Assembly: GCA_011763485.2 (NCBI GenBank)
Contig: JAANSK020288601.1
Location: forward strand, 1 to 20,149
Length of the DNA stretch: 20,149 bases
Direction of reading: 5' to 3'
Origin: Isoetes engelmannii
Lineage: Eukaryota; Streptophyta; Lycopodiopsida; Isoetales; Isoetaceae
Part shown: positions 8,198-17,829 of the stretch, piece after piece
Position numbering within the stretch: position 1 is the first letter of the stretch
How the letters are laid out: each line of letters opens with the position of its first letter
Program-made: the position numbers and the translations under genes
Notes under the pieces: generated by a model
The model's input: the letters and a program-made list of their open reading frames with translations, nothing else
Database searches by the model: none
Told to the model about the DNA's origin: nothing

Positions 8198-9374
8198 ATG
8201 GTGGTTCTTGAGGGATTAGCAAGGTACGTTCTTGAGGGAAAAAAGAAGAACTTGGAACACGCTAATCTTGTTCACGAGGAAGTATGCATTAATGGACTGG
8301 ATGGCCATGGGACTATTGGTAACTATATTGTGCCCATGTTTATGGAATGTGAGAATGTGGCTGATGCTCAGAAGGCTTTCAACAGGTTGTTTGAGAGAAA
8401 TCAGTACTCCTGGAAGTCTCTCTTATCGGTTTACATCGCATCTGAACAGCTGCAGCATGCCCTGAATCTCTATTTCAAAATGCAGGAAGATGGTGTGCCC
8501 CTTAATAGCTACAGCATTACAACTTTTCTCAAAGCTTGAGGATTTGGAGAAAGGTGAACAAATCCGTATGGACGTCATGAAGCACGGATTTGAACGAGAT
8601 TTTTTTTTTTGAGGTGCATTAGAAACCATTGAAGCACAACAGGTTTTTGACAGGCTTCCAGTCCGACTTGCTGGACACTGATTGCAGCATATGTTGAAAG
8701 TGGATCTGGTGAGAAGGCATTGAAGTGCTTTGATCAGATGCAATTGGTTGGCATAATTCCAAATTCAGTCACATTAGTATGTTGTTTGAATGCATGTTGC
8801 AGCATAGGTGCAAGAGATAAAGGTAGGGAAATACACATGGAAATTGCACGTAAGGGTTTGGAAGGTTGTCCTTTCATAAGTAGCAATCTAGTTGATATAT
8901 ATGCCAAATGTGGCTCACTTCTAGAGGCACGATAGGTATTTGACAAGTTGCCAGTGCGTAATGTTTACATTAATTTCTGGATGTGTTGAGAATGGATCCA
9001 GTAAGGATTCAGGGAAATGCTTCGAAGAAATGAATCCAGAAGGTGTACAGCCAGATGCCATCACTTTCGTCTGTAGTTTGAAGGCTTGTGATAATGTCAC
9101 GGCCGCCCTTTGGGGTCGAGAGTTACATGCTGAGATTGATGAAGAATGGTTTTGAAACAGATGTTTTTATTGGCAGCAGTTTAATCGATATGTATGCAAA
9201 ATATTTCTATTTGGAAGATGCGGAAAAAATCTTTAATAAGTTACCAGTTAGAAACGTTGTGTCATGGAATGCTTTAATTGCTGGTAATGAATATGAATAT
9301 GAAACATTGCAATGTTTTCAGCAGATGCAATCTGAAGACGTACTGCCAAATGATCTCACTTATATTTGCAGGTA
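8198..9374 (+). pseudogene. PLS-class pentatricopeptide repeat (PPR) gene fragment, disrupted
   Basis: PPR proteins bind organelle RNA and guide editing or processing. Across three reading frames the region shows successive PPR motifs: DGHGTIGNYIVPMFMECENV and YSWKSLLSVYIASEQLQHAL (8303-8466), FDQMQLVGIIPNSVTLVCCL and SSNLVDIYAKCGSLLEAR (8730-8933), EGVQPDAITFVCSLKAC (9040-9090), FIGSSLIDMYAK and KLPVRNVVSWNALIAG (9164-9285). Spacing fits 31-36-residue P, L and S motifs. It is broken: TGA after FLKA at 8537-8539 with a frame change into DLEKGEQIR, an 11-T run at 8600-8610 followed by a lost stretch of motif, a stop after LLEAR at 8933, a missing VSW-type segment near 8960, and a shift near 9145. 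No E/DYW domain is present, so it is also truncated at the 3' end. The phrasing resembles fern/lycophyte PPR families. Confidence 0.88.
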
Positions 9375-9699
9375 AAAATGTTGATGATTATAGTTGTCCT
9401 TGGTGGAGCAGTTGATGCTGGTTTTATTCCTGTATGTGCATCCTCTGTTTCTTTACATTTTCGCATGTACATTGGGAACTTGAATTAACTAGTCTTCAGA
9501 TTTCAAACTTTAAGATAATGGTTTCCAGCATTTATGTATTTATGTGTTTAGGTCAGGTGCTGCATGGGGATGCGGTTTATGATAGCTTTCAGGTTTGCAA
9601 TTTTGCAATTAAACTTGAGTATTACTGTCTTCGGTTAAAGCAGCTGCTGTTAGACGATGTAACCTTATCATTCCTCCTGCAGTATGTTTGTTACTTTAG
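9375..9699. other. linker between PPR and asparaginyl-tRNA synthetase fragments
   Basis: About 325 bp without a clear exon. It is T-rich like plant intron sequence and probably is the intron preceding the synthetase exon at 9700, with the capture junction somewhere inside. A plus-strand open frame at 9434-9703 shows nothing recognisable. Confidence 0.4.
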
Positions 9700-10610
9700 G
9701 TGAAAACAGGAAGGCTTCAGGGCAAAGGTTCTTTTGCATTTCTCGAGGTTAATCATGGTTCGTGTCCTATGAATCTGCAGGTAGACTGCGTACTTCTAAT
9801 GTCTTGCATGTGACTAGGATATAGTTTCAGATTTGGCAACATGCAAATTGGCTCAGAATTTGTTTTCTTTTCCCTCTGCCAATGTGTATCTCAATATTAC
9901 ATCCGTGCAGGTGTTGGTGGATGCCTCAGTTGGAATTCTGAGTCAGCTTATAGCCATAGGAATGTGTGTGACTGTTGAAGGAGAACTGAAACAACCTTCT
10001 AAATCTGCCAAAAAGCAGAAGGTGGAATTGAAAGTAGACAAAATGATAGCAGTGGGAAATGGGTTTTAGACCAACATTTGGACGACATGAAATTCTAAGT
10101 AAAAAATACGATAAGGAAGCACTAGATCATATACAGAGGCAATCAGCTTGCTTAAGGAGGTTACTCTTATTTGTTGGTTTTGGTAAGAAACCATGTGATG
10201 TCATTGAGGCGACACGTGAGTTCGGTGGTGTATAAAATAATATTTGCCATCATGCAGGTGAAGGACAAGGTGTTTGAAAATGCCGTGGAGTGGGGAATTG
10301 GTTTGGCATCTGAGCATGAGAGGTGTGTATGGGAAATAATGATGGCCTTGAGCATGCCATATGATGCCAGTTGACAGGTTAGAGGGCAGAACATTATACT
10401 TTTTGAAAATGACAGCATGCATGACATGTCATTGCAGCTATTCTTTAGAAGTTTGCATTTTCTAAATGTAGATTTGTAATTTGTCAGCATCATAATTCCA
10501 GACGTGGTAAGAGTGTTTATGTTTAACATGTAAGTCTCTCGTGCCAGACATCTTACTGAAGAGATGTTCAAGAAGTCAGTGATAGTGTATAACAACCCTA
10601 AGAGTATCAA
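9700..10610 (+). pseudogene. asparaginyl-tRNA synthetase gene fragment with introns (captured, incomplete)
   Basis: Five exon-like blocks follow the order of class IIb AsnRS. Exon A 9700-9780: VKTGRLQGKGSFAFLEVN then HGSCPMNLQ, the start of the N-terminal anticodon-binding OB fold, with AG before and GT after. Exon B 9911-~10049: QLIAIGMCVTVEGELKQ and KQKVELKVDKMIAVG, the end of the OB fold. Block C ~10069-10140: DDMKF and, one frame over, SKKYDKEALDHIQ, like the segment before the late catalytic core. Exon D 10258-10322: VEWGIGLASEHER. Exon E 10548-~10610: HLTEEMFKKSVIVYNNPK, joined to D by a correct phase-2 AG|A arginine codon. Between B and C the main catalytic part (motifs 1 and 2) is absent, and the C-terminal motif 3 region is cut off at the junction with the CAS fragment. 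The product could not charge tRNA. The living gene must lie elsewhere. Confidence 0.87.
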
Positions 10611-10617
10611 ACCTTAC

Positions 10618-11406
10618 CATCCCTTATCAAAAGCAGCTTCTCAATGCATGTTGCTACATATGAATGTACAACACTTGATTCTGCCACTAGAAACCAGACA
10701 AGCTGAGGAATGAGGCCTAAAGCCATTGGCTTCGAAATGTGACCATGGAAAGTTGTTACAAATTTAAGTGCATCAGCTTCAAGGAGTGGTTGTAGATTAA
10801 CATTTCCAGCATGCAAATTAAGAGCAATCTGGGCCACGTAAAACTGCTCTACATTGACTAGAACTGTTCCCAGGGCACCAAACGAAGCTTGCTTGGGTGC
10901 TAGGGCAACTACGAGGTAAATTGCACAGTTCCCTCCAGTTTTCAACTAGATTTGACATGTATTTTTCCAGCATGCTCTGGATATAAGCTCTACTGTTACT
11001 TGTTCCTTGTAATGAGTCAGTGGTCCTTTAACAAGCTCACAAGCCATTCGTCTTCTTGTATCACCATAACTTCCATATCTTTCCTAATATATTTAAAAGG
11101 ATTACTCTCAAATAGATCCTCATCTTCAACGTGAATCCTGACATTAGAAATGACAGTGCTTTCGCATATCTGCTTCAGAACTCCAGCATCACTGAAAATA
11201 GAATGGTGAACACTCTTACTAACTGTAATATGGAACTTGATAGATGTTGTTGCTAGCCTATCATGACCTGGAGTCAGTTTCACAGACATATGCAGCTGCC
11301 AGACATCAGCGGTGAAATCCTTCAAATAGTCCTTAAACTCTTCTTCACTATTTTCCATGTAAAGGTGGAAGCCAGCAGGAAGAACGTTATGATGTCCTTC
11401 AAGCAA
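10618..11406 (-). pseudogene. exportin-2 (CAS/CSE1) gene fragment (captured, incomplete)
   Basis: Exportin-2 recycles importin-alpha to the cytoplasm with Ran-GTP; it is a HEAT-repeat protein of roughly 970 residues. Two pieces are seen, N- to C-terminal on the minus strand. Block 1 (11406 to ~11020) reads LYMENSEEEFKDYLKDF, KFHITVSKSVHH, LFESNPFKYIRKDME, then one frame over GDTRRRMACELVKG, all in the family's central order. Block 2 is an exon at 10618-10945 reading NCAIYLVVALAPKQAS, LVNVEQF, QPLLEADALKFVTTF, KPMALGLIPQLV and VVHSYVATCIEKLLL. It has a CTAG acceptor at its 5' side and a GTAAGG donor after RDG. About 170 residues of a full-length protein of this type are covered by neither end, and one frame change lies after KDME. 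The fragment is opposite in strand to the synthetase pieces beside it. Confidence 0.87.
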
Positions 11407-11476
11407 TGTGAAGCAAGGTACTCTTATTGTAGTTATATCTATATGATGAAACTGTTAGATGATGGGTTTTAACGTG

Positions 11477-11857
11477 TCATGAGATTGCGTGACATGAACC
11501 TTGCACCAGAGCCTTATGAATGGTATTTAGACCTACGCTTGTAACATGCACGAGTAGCCAAATACTTTCTCTGCCATTTCTTTGCTCGCCAAGCATATCT
11601 GACAATATCGGGCCAGCTGCAAGTTGAGATACATGCTTGTGCTTTAAGTCATGTATATACTTTTGGTCCAACATTTTGAGCAGAGAATTCTCATACAAGC
11701 AGGCATCATCTGGCAGGGTTTTAGATGATAGAACCTGAAATTGCTTTTTGCATAACTTGCAGTATAATTCAATAGCTTGTTGTTTACTGCTGATTTTAGT
11801 TAGCACTGTCATTCCGCAGGAGGATATGGAGTGTCCTGAAGAGTATGTCAAATTCAT
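11477..11857 (-). CDS. open frame of unknown identity, possible captured exon
   Basis: 126 codons without a stop, upstream (minus sense) of the CAS fragment. It contains [16 protein letters not shown], where Cys-x2-Cys recalls half a zinc finger, but no second His/Cys pair follows in the right place. The rest ([33 protein letters not shown]) is protein-like but I do not recognise it, and it does not match the expected preceding part of exportin-2. It may be a fragment of a fourth gene in the same mobile element, or chance. Confidence 0.25.
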   Translation of the reverse strand: MNLTYSSGHSISSCGMTVLTKISSKQQAIELYCKLCKKQFQVLSSKTLPDDACLYENSLLKMLDQKYIHDLKHKHVSQLAAGPILSDMLGEQRNGRESIWLLVHVTSVGLNTIHKALVQGSCHAIS

Positions 11858-14299
11858 GTGCAGGTTATATGAAGCTTGTAAGCCTGCCAGTCAACGGGGC
11901 CTTTGAAGAAGTTACTTGGACTCTATTTACTCCTTGTCAAATAGCACATCCATGCGATAAAGATACTTGCTGCAATAAACACCATACACCAAAATAACTG
12001 CAAAATTACAAGCTCCATCTACAAGCTCTGCCTATCAGAAGTTCTAATGGCTGATTTTCAACACCTTTTAGTTGGGACTTTTAAACAACAAAAGACAACA
12101 AAAATCATTAGATAAAAGGATACAAATTCGTCTCATAATAGCGTAAGAACAACTCAGATGTGACAACGCACAAAACTGCCCCAAAAACAGCCTCCAGATT
12201 AAATAAAGAAAGAAAGAAAATAAGAAAGAATACATTAACATCTACGAAAGACCACTTGGATCTATGAGACCATTTTATACAGCAAGCATGTGGAGCTAAG
12301 CAAGCATGTGGAGCTAGGGGCGTATTTGCAGCCCTCTAGAGATGTTACATAAAAATGAAAAATGAAAAGGAATATCCAAATACCTTAGATTCTAAGGAAA
12401 CTATATGTAGATAGGTTCAAGAAATGATCCTTATAGAATTTTGTTCTAGTGGTTGTCTCCTCGCAGCAGGTACATTTGTCTGCCACATATGTGCTCTAAT
12501 CATACTGAGTGAATATATTTACCTCGTGACATTTTATGCCAAGGTTGTGAAATGGTGGCAGGCAATTCGGTGAGAAGCCTATTTTGCTAAATAGTCCAAG
12601 TGAAATGATTCTTTGTTCCTGAGTCAGTTCCTGATCTAGCCAATGGCATGAATGCGATGTAGGGGAGCTTCTAACTTTGATCATTTTTATACTTTTGCCC
12701 GTCACCTTCTAGTTTTTTTGAAGTAAAGAACATGCATGCATCCTTGTTCAACAATTTTTTTTCCTTATAGATTCTGCTTCTACTAAGGTGTTAAGTGCAG
12801 TATTTCATCAAAGCATAGAGCCATTGCAAGCAACATGAATTCTGAGATTGCCTTTTGTTTAGCATGATTGTCCTATAGGAGGGTCCATCTCTTGTTTCTT
12901 TTGCATGATTGCTAGTATGAATCGTTGCAGTAATATTACTCCTCCAAAAGAGCTTCAGAACTGGCTTCATTTGTTTTAAGGCCAAGAGCTATTGCCAAGC
13001 TATTACATGACTATCATCGTCTATTATGCATAAATTCTAGAGTACCTTGTGAAACTAATATGTCATATGCTGCTGAAGATGCATTAGATGAACACTAAGG
13101 TGATGATAGAAGTTTAGAAAAAGCATCTTCTGTAATCTTATTAGCATACCTTAGCCATGAAAGAAATGTGAGGTTTGTATAATCTGCTGAAGACTCAATC
13201 TCAATCCGCAAGCTTTGGCACAAGTTAAGCTTCCGTCATTTATATTCTCCAATGGATATTATCTCCTGATGGGCATGAAAGAATGTGCACACAAGGGCAT
13301 CTATCAATGTCCATCATTTTACCAGTCTATGAATGTCTTTAGCAAGAGCTATGGAATGTCAATGTTTGGCCTTGACTTTCTGGCAAAGTGATTTCAAATA
13401 ATTAGTCTTACAAAGTCTATAATTATAGGTAGCTTCGATGCAATGCATGTGCATGGTTACTTTTGGTCAGTAAAGATCAGTCACGTGTCATTTTTGGTAC
13501 CTTATGCAGAATGCAGGGAGTGTACATGAGCATCAAACATATTTGGAGAATACGATGGAATAATCAATCAACTATTATAGCAAATGGTGGAATGTAGTCT
13601 CAATTTCTTGGGGCTTTCTGGCCAGTACTGATAGTAGATAAATTCATGTTCGCCTAGATAATATTTATGGGATCGCTTTGTTGAATATGTATGGGTCTAA
13701 ACTGCCAAATCCAAAAGGTTTTGACATAATATATTCCCCTGATATTGTCGCATGAAATGTTATATCTAACTAACAAAACATGTATTTGATGTCATTTCAT
13801 CAAATGCAATATGATGATGGGAGATGCTCAGAAATTTGAGGATTTATGGAAGTGCCCATTATATCACGGTGTGAAATGCCCACTTCTTACTAACCTGCAC
13901 ACGAGTTTTTTCTAACTCTATACTTTGCAATGTTCGGTTATCTATATCCCTGAACTATGGAGAAGATAGGCTCTCTTTCATCACTTGCAAGAATATCTTA
14001 CATCTTTGTAAAATTTTCTTAGAAAGTCTATTGTAATGTATGTTCTATTCATTAATTTCTACGTGGAAAATAGAAAGAGTCACGAACCCATGTAGCAAGA
14101 GACGAAAAGTGATGGGTGCAAGATTTATTTGAATTGTTCAAAAATGGAATCGGGATTCACGAGTAATATAATAAGAAGAGCATATATGCATGCCTTCATT
14201 AGCAAAAATTGTTTGCTTACGCTTGAGTTCCAGATAATGATTAATTCATTTGAATGGATTCCATCTCAAAGAGCTAGGTCTATAGTGACAATTCAATCT
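11858..14299. other. long stretch without a recognised intact gene
   Basis: AT-rich sequence with many short open frames. Two details can be supported. An A/G-rich run of AAAG units lies near 12201-12229. A plus-strand frame at about 12961-13260 reads roughly 100 codons with only two stops before its end (LRPRAIAKLLHDYHRLLCIN; ISIRKLWHKLSFRHLYSPMD), which looks like a decayed exon of unknown source. If the inferred Helitron ends near 13638, part of this region belongs to it. Confidence 0.4.
12281..12316. repeat. perfect 18-bp tandem duplication
   Basis: agcaagcatgtggagcta occurs twice head to tail (12281-12298 and 12299-12316) with no mismatch, so the duplication is recent relative to its surroundings. 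Confidence 0.95.
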
Positions 14300-15350
14300 T
14301 AGGACCAATAGAGGTTCTGCTAATTGCTTGGGAGACTGTACGAGCTTTGTTTCATTTTCACCATCGTGCGCACACTAGCACTAATGCAAGTTGTTGGTGG
14401 ATTCCCATAGATGGTGGTCCTCTGGTAACTTCAGTCTACCCATTGACCCAGCGTCGATGGAGATCGATAGGTGTGCATATGATATATGATTGGCATAATA
14501 GTCAGATGCAGTTGCTGATATGGAAAGAATTTAAAGCTAAGTTCCTCCTTTTAAGGTGGCATCGAGCTATTTGCAGAAGGTGTCTTTAGTTCTTCCTCCA
14601 ACCGCAGAAGTGGATGTCCCCCAGCTTTGGGTAGTACATGAGCGTGTCAAAGCAGATAAGTTGGCGAACTCCATGTACAAGATCTTGCTCGCTGCTGACG
14701 TCTTGCCTCCTTCATCCAAGTGGCCCCTGGTCATTCCTGGGGACCGGCAGAAAGCAGTATGGAAATGGGTTTGGGATAAACTGCTTCATCCCAAAGTATC
14801 TATTTTATGGTGGCAGCTCATTCATCGTTGTGTGAGCGTCAATATTCTAGTGCACAGGTTTTGCCCAGAGATTTCTGCACTTTGTCCCTTATGTGCACAG
14901 AGGGACGGGACAATTGAGCATTGCTTCTTCCTGTGTCGCCATGTCAGGATGCTTGGTTGTGGCTTCAAGGCCTCTTCTATTGCAGTTTGAATAGTCAACA
15001 TTATTAGCAGTCTATCCAAATAGCTGGGAAAATTGGTGAAAAGAGCATCTCATTTGGCCTCTGCATGGATCATCTGGTCCATTTGGAAAAGAAGGAATCT
15101 TCTCATATTCAAAGGTCTTATGTGGTCTGATGCACAGGTTCTTCTCGACATCCAACGACGAATCGCAAAGGCATTCAGATGCTCATTAATTGCTAATGAG
15201 GTGAAGAGCCGTATTTGTGAGCACTATCTTCATATTCACACTTACCCGTGAGCACATCAATGACAAAAGCACTCATATTAAAATGCGAACTAAATTCCTA
15301 AGCAAAGTCAGCAAAATTAAAATACCAACTAAATTCCTAAGCAAAGTAAT
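14300..15350 (+). mobile_element. 3' part of an L1-type plant LINE (zf-RVT region), 5' truncated and frameshifted
   Basis: Non-LTR retrotransposon remnant. The first frame (~14309-14555) reads WWIPIDGGPLVTSVYPLTQR, a segment typical between the reverse transcriptase and the C-terminal zinc knuckle of plant LINEs. Near 14555 the frame changes and continues with VHERVKADKLANSMY, then VWKWVWDKLLHPKVSILWWQ and the zinc-binding CPLCAQRDGTIEHCFFLC at 14883-14936, the zf-RVT signature. A second shift follows HVR (DAWLWLQGLF is one frame over), and a third leads into ASAWIIWSIWKRRNLLIFKG at 15051-15110, the usual C-terminal block ending at 15251. At least three frameshifts and no RT or endonuclease make it dead. 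The 3' limit is uncertain. The duplicated sequence at 15277-15347 is probably its 3' UTR. No target duplication or poly(A) was found. Confidence 0.85.
15277..15347. repeat. 39-bp-period duplication in the probable LINE 3' UTR
   Basis: Two copies of a 32-bp unit (attaaaatgcgaactaaatt and on to aagcaaagt) lie at 15277-15308 and 15316-15347, with three mismatches in the first half. A 7-bp spacer separates them. Confidence 0.9.
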
Positions 15351-17160
15351 CAAACGTGCTTTTGACTAGTTACGTTTGTTATTGATATGTCTAATGTTAG
15401 TATCATCAATGTAGTAACTTTGTGTTTAAATGATGAACTTTAGTCTTCCTAAAGCTTTATAGGGGTTTTTTCCTCTTTTTTTTTTTTGTTTGGGAGGGGG
15501 GGGGGGGGAGTAAACCTGCCATCAAGGATGAATGCCACGTCCTTCAGACTTGTCGAACATTCAATCATATCTGGGCATGGTATGTTCGATTAGTCCCCCC
15601 TAACTAGCCGTTGCATGTGTTATGAGACACGTCATCGATGGGCTTACTGGGGTCATATCCTCAAGAGGTCTTGCATATGCGCACTCAGAAAAAACTTGAA
15701 AAAACTAATTGAAGAGGACCAAGTCCCATTATTTGGATCTTATAATTATACCACATGATATAGTGGAATTTGAACCATCCCATAAAGTGCATCCTCTCAC
15801 ATCAAAAGCTGAATTATTCTCATGTGATCTGAATATGCATCATGAACATGACACCAAAGGTGATTAATAAGGACATAATTGCAATTGTAATTCTAATTCT
15901 AAATCTGACAATTATTTGGACTAAATGTGCAAGTTAGTTCGACCTTTCTTGTACTTCTGGAAATTGTTGATGAATTATAAATTTCGTAATTTATTTGTTG
16001 AAACAATTAACAACGTTAAAAACCTCGTCAAGTTCAAGCAATCTAAGTCCAGGTGGATTTGCAATGTAACACTTGCTATATTGGTTTGATATTAAACGAA
16101 ATTGTTATATCAAGCAACGAAAGGACATACTTATGTACATTGAACCATTACGTCGGAACTCTACTACAACTCCTGAAAGCAATCCAAAATCCATAAAAAA
16201 TAGCTCAGCGAAATTTATTGAAGTATTGCTATATAATGTAGAGGGATGCAACATGTTGTAGGAGCTTTGGATCCCAGAATGCCATTCGAACATAGATAAG
16301 CATGTTCTATACTTGCATTTTTTTGGGAAGGGTACCCATGCCTTCAGATGACAGGCATAATTCTACATCTTGGATCGATAGGATGCTGCAATGTGCCAGA
16401 TCTGCAAGATCACATAATTGTACAAAGATAGATTGAAAAGAATTGAAAAAGTCATAGAAAAGAAAGAGCTTCTGACCGTGCAAGAGCATGTAACATCCCA
16501 TTTACTACCAAACAATCTGCAGATCCTACACAAAAGCCAGCCAAACATGTCAAATTGAAGTATATGGATAGCAATACCTATAGGAACGCATTATGACATT
16601 TTATATGCAGCTTTCGAGTACCATTGAAGCTTTCTTTCAAATAATAAGCAACTTGGCATGTTTTAAAGATAAAGAAAAATTGAGTAATGTGGATAACTCA
16701 AAGAAGAATTGTTCCTGTACCATTTGACAAAGCTAATAGATGCATACATCTTCCAAGTTGCCCTATTCTGTAAGATTCTCTCGACTCTATCTGACTTTGC
16801 TTCTATCTCATGCACAATGAAAGAATCAACTAATACCTTTCCTACTTGATTTATCGAAATGCATTGAATAGAAGGGAACTAGTAGAACCGATCAAAACCA
16901 TGTGCTCTTTAAATCCATAAAACACCAGTTGGAATGGCTGAATCTCAAAGAAACAGTTTTGCACTGAAGTTTTTGTCTGTTATTGAGATGCTCCAGAAGC
17001 CTCAAGAAGTCAAAATGAATATTTAGAAATGTCGGTGTCATTAGCAAAATGGATATTTAACCTCACTGTCATTAGCAGAACATCCTCCATAATATTTTAT
17101 CAAAAGACTCAATTAAGGATCATCTTTAGAGAGCTTCATGAGGACTAATTACCTTTTCAG
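15351..17160. other. no gene recognised
   Basis: AT-rich sequence without conserved coding. It includes a T12 tract at 15476-15487 and a G13 run at 15496-15508. Short open frames around 16073-16548 occur on both strands, overlap and show no domain. I see no RNA gene. Confidence 0.5.
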
Positions 17161-17245
17161 TAATATCCTGCCCAGTTCCAACTCAACTGATAATATCATG
17201 TCCAGTTCCAACTCAATTGATAATATTCTGCCCAGTTCTCAATTG
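17161..17245. repeat. 30-bp tandem repeat, two full copies and one partial
   Basis: Units of exactly 30 bp, beginning taatatcctgcccagttcc, lie at 17161-17190 and 17191-17220. A third starts at 17221 and breaks off near 17245. Copies 1 and 2 differ at three positions. Confidence 0.9.
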
Positions 17246-17595
17246 GTGTGGGAACATTAACCGAAAGGAGAGATCTTGCTTGATCATGTATTCTGCAGTG
17301 AACTGCTCCCATGCCAAATAACTACAAAAAAATAAGAAAAATATGAAAAATCAATACATCTTAAAGAGAGATTCATTTGTCTCAAAGTGAAACAGCAGAC
17401 CATAGACATGCAAAAGAGGAAAGCTTCAAAATGTAGCACCGGGTTGGCTTGCATAACCTCCTTTATTATGGTCATATAATAATGCCAGTTGTTTGTTTAA
17501 ATGCTAACTTGATCATTAAAACCAAGAGCTTGGGTTTCTTGGCTCCAGTAATTACCAGCACCTAATATGGATCTGCCAATTACACAGGATCTAGC

Positions 17596-17829
17596 TTGCT
17601 CCAAATGTTGAAAGCAGAAACAAAACCTAATATTCTGGACTCTGATTTGCCTATAAACCAAAAGCTTGGAGAATGTGGTTTTGGAGATGTCCATGGTGCA
17701 GTGTGGCATAAGCTACCAGTAGCTGTGAAAATATGCTATCGATGTGATTATGCTCTAAAAGATGGTCTTAGGCTCCCAAGAAACTGCAATATAAATTCAT
17801 CTGGGCTAGGGTTTTCGCCAAAAGGATGA
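17596..17829 (+). pseudogene. protein kinase N-lobe fragment (P-loop and VAVK lysine)
   Basis: The reading frame contains INQKLGECGFGDVHGAVWHK followed by LPVAVKI. This is the start of a Ser/Thr or receptor-like kinase domain: glycine-rich loop (normally LGxGGFGxVYxA) and the ATP-anchoring lysine in VAVK, spaced correctly (about 12 residues after the loop valine). The second glycine of GxGxxG is Cys here. Homology stops after ~17735, and no HRD or DFG motif is found downstream. It is a single-exon remnant, either a decayed gene or another captured piece. A chance match is less likely but not excluded. Confidence 0.55.

Larger units (their letters stand above)
7820..11406 (-). mobile_element. 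inferred gene-capturing Helitron body (right boundary not resolved)
   Basis: To the right of the 3' terminus lie fragments of three unrelated host genes in mixed orientation: PPR (plus), asparaginyl-tRNA synthetase (plus) and exportin-2/CAS (minus). Introns are kept in the last two. Genomic (intron-containing) fragments of several genes packed side by side next to a Helitron end is the known signature of Helitron gene capture. The 5' end, which should read TC on the minus strand (GA then T on plus), was not established. One candidate is TCTACTATCAG starting at 13638 on the minus strand with a T at 13639, which would give an element of about 5.8 kb; this is weak. At minimum the body should reach the end of the CAS fragment. 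Confidence 0.5.

Noticed and set aside
8198-9374. Intact PPR gene
   Set aside because: The motifs fall in three frames with internal stops and missing motif pieces, and no E or DYW domain, so it is a pseudogene fragment.
10167-10610. Minus-strand 147-codon open frame
   Set aside because: It lies antisense to recognisable synthetase exons with correct splice borders and has no homology of its own that I can see.
15476-15508. T12 then G13 tract as a LINE tail or G-quadruplex element
   Set aside because: A single G run plus GGG could not form a convincing four-tract quadruplex, and a LINE tail should be A-rich on this strand. Probably a simple repeat, possibly of uncertain length in the assembly.
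17161-17245. Regular 30-bp units suggested a CRISPR-like array
   Set aside because: The units are directly contiguous with no spacers, only two and a half copies, and the window is plant nuclear DNA.
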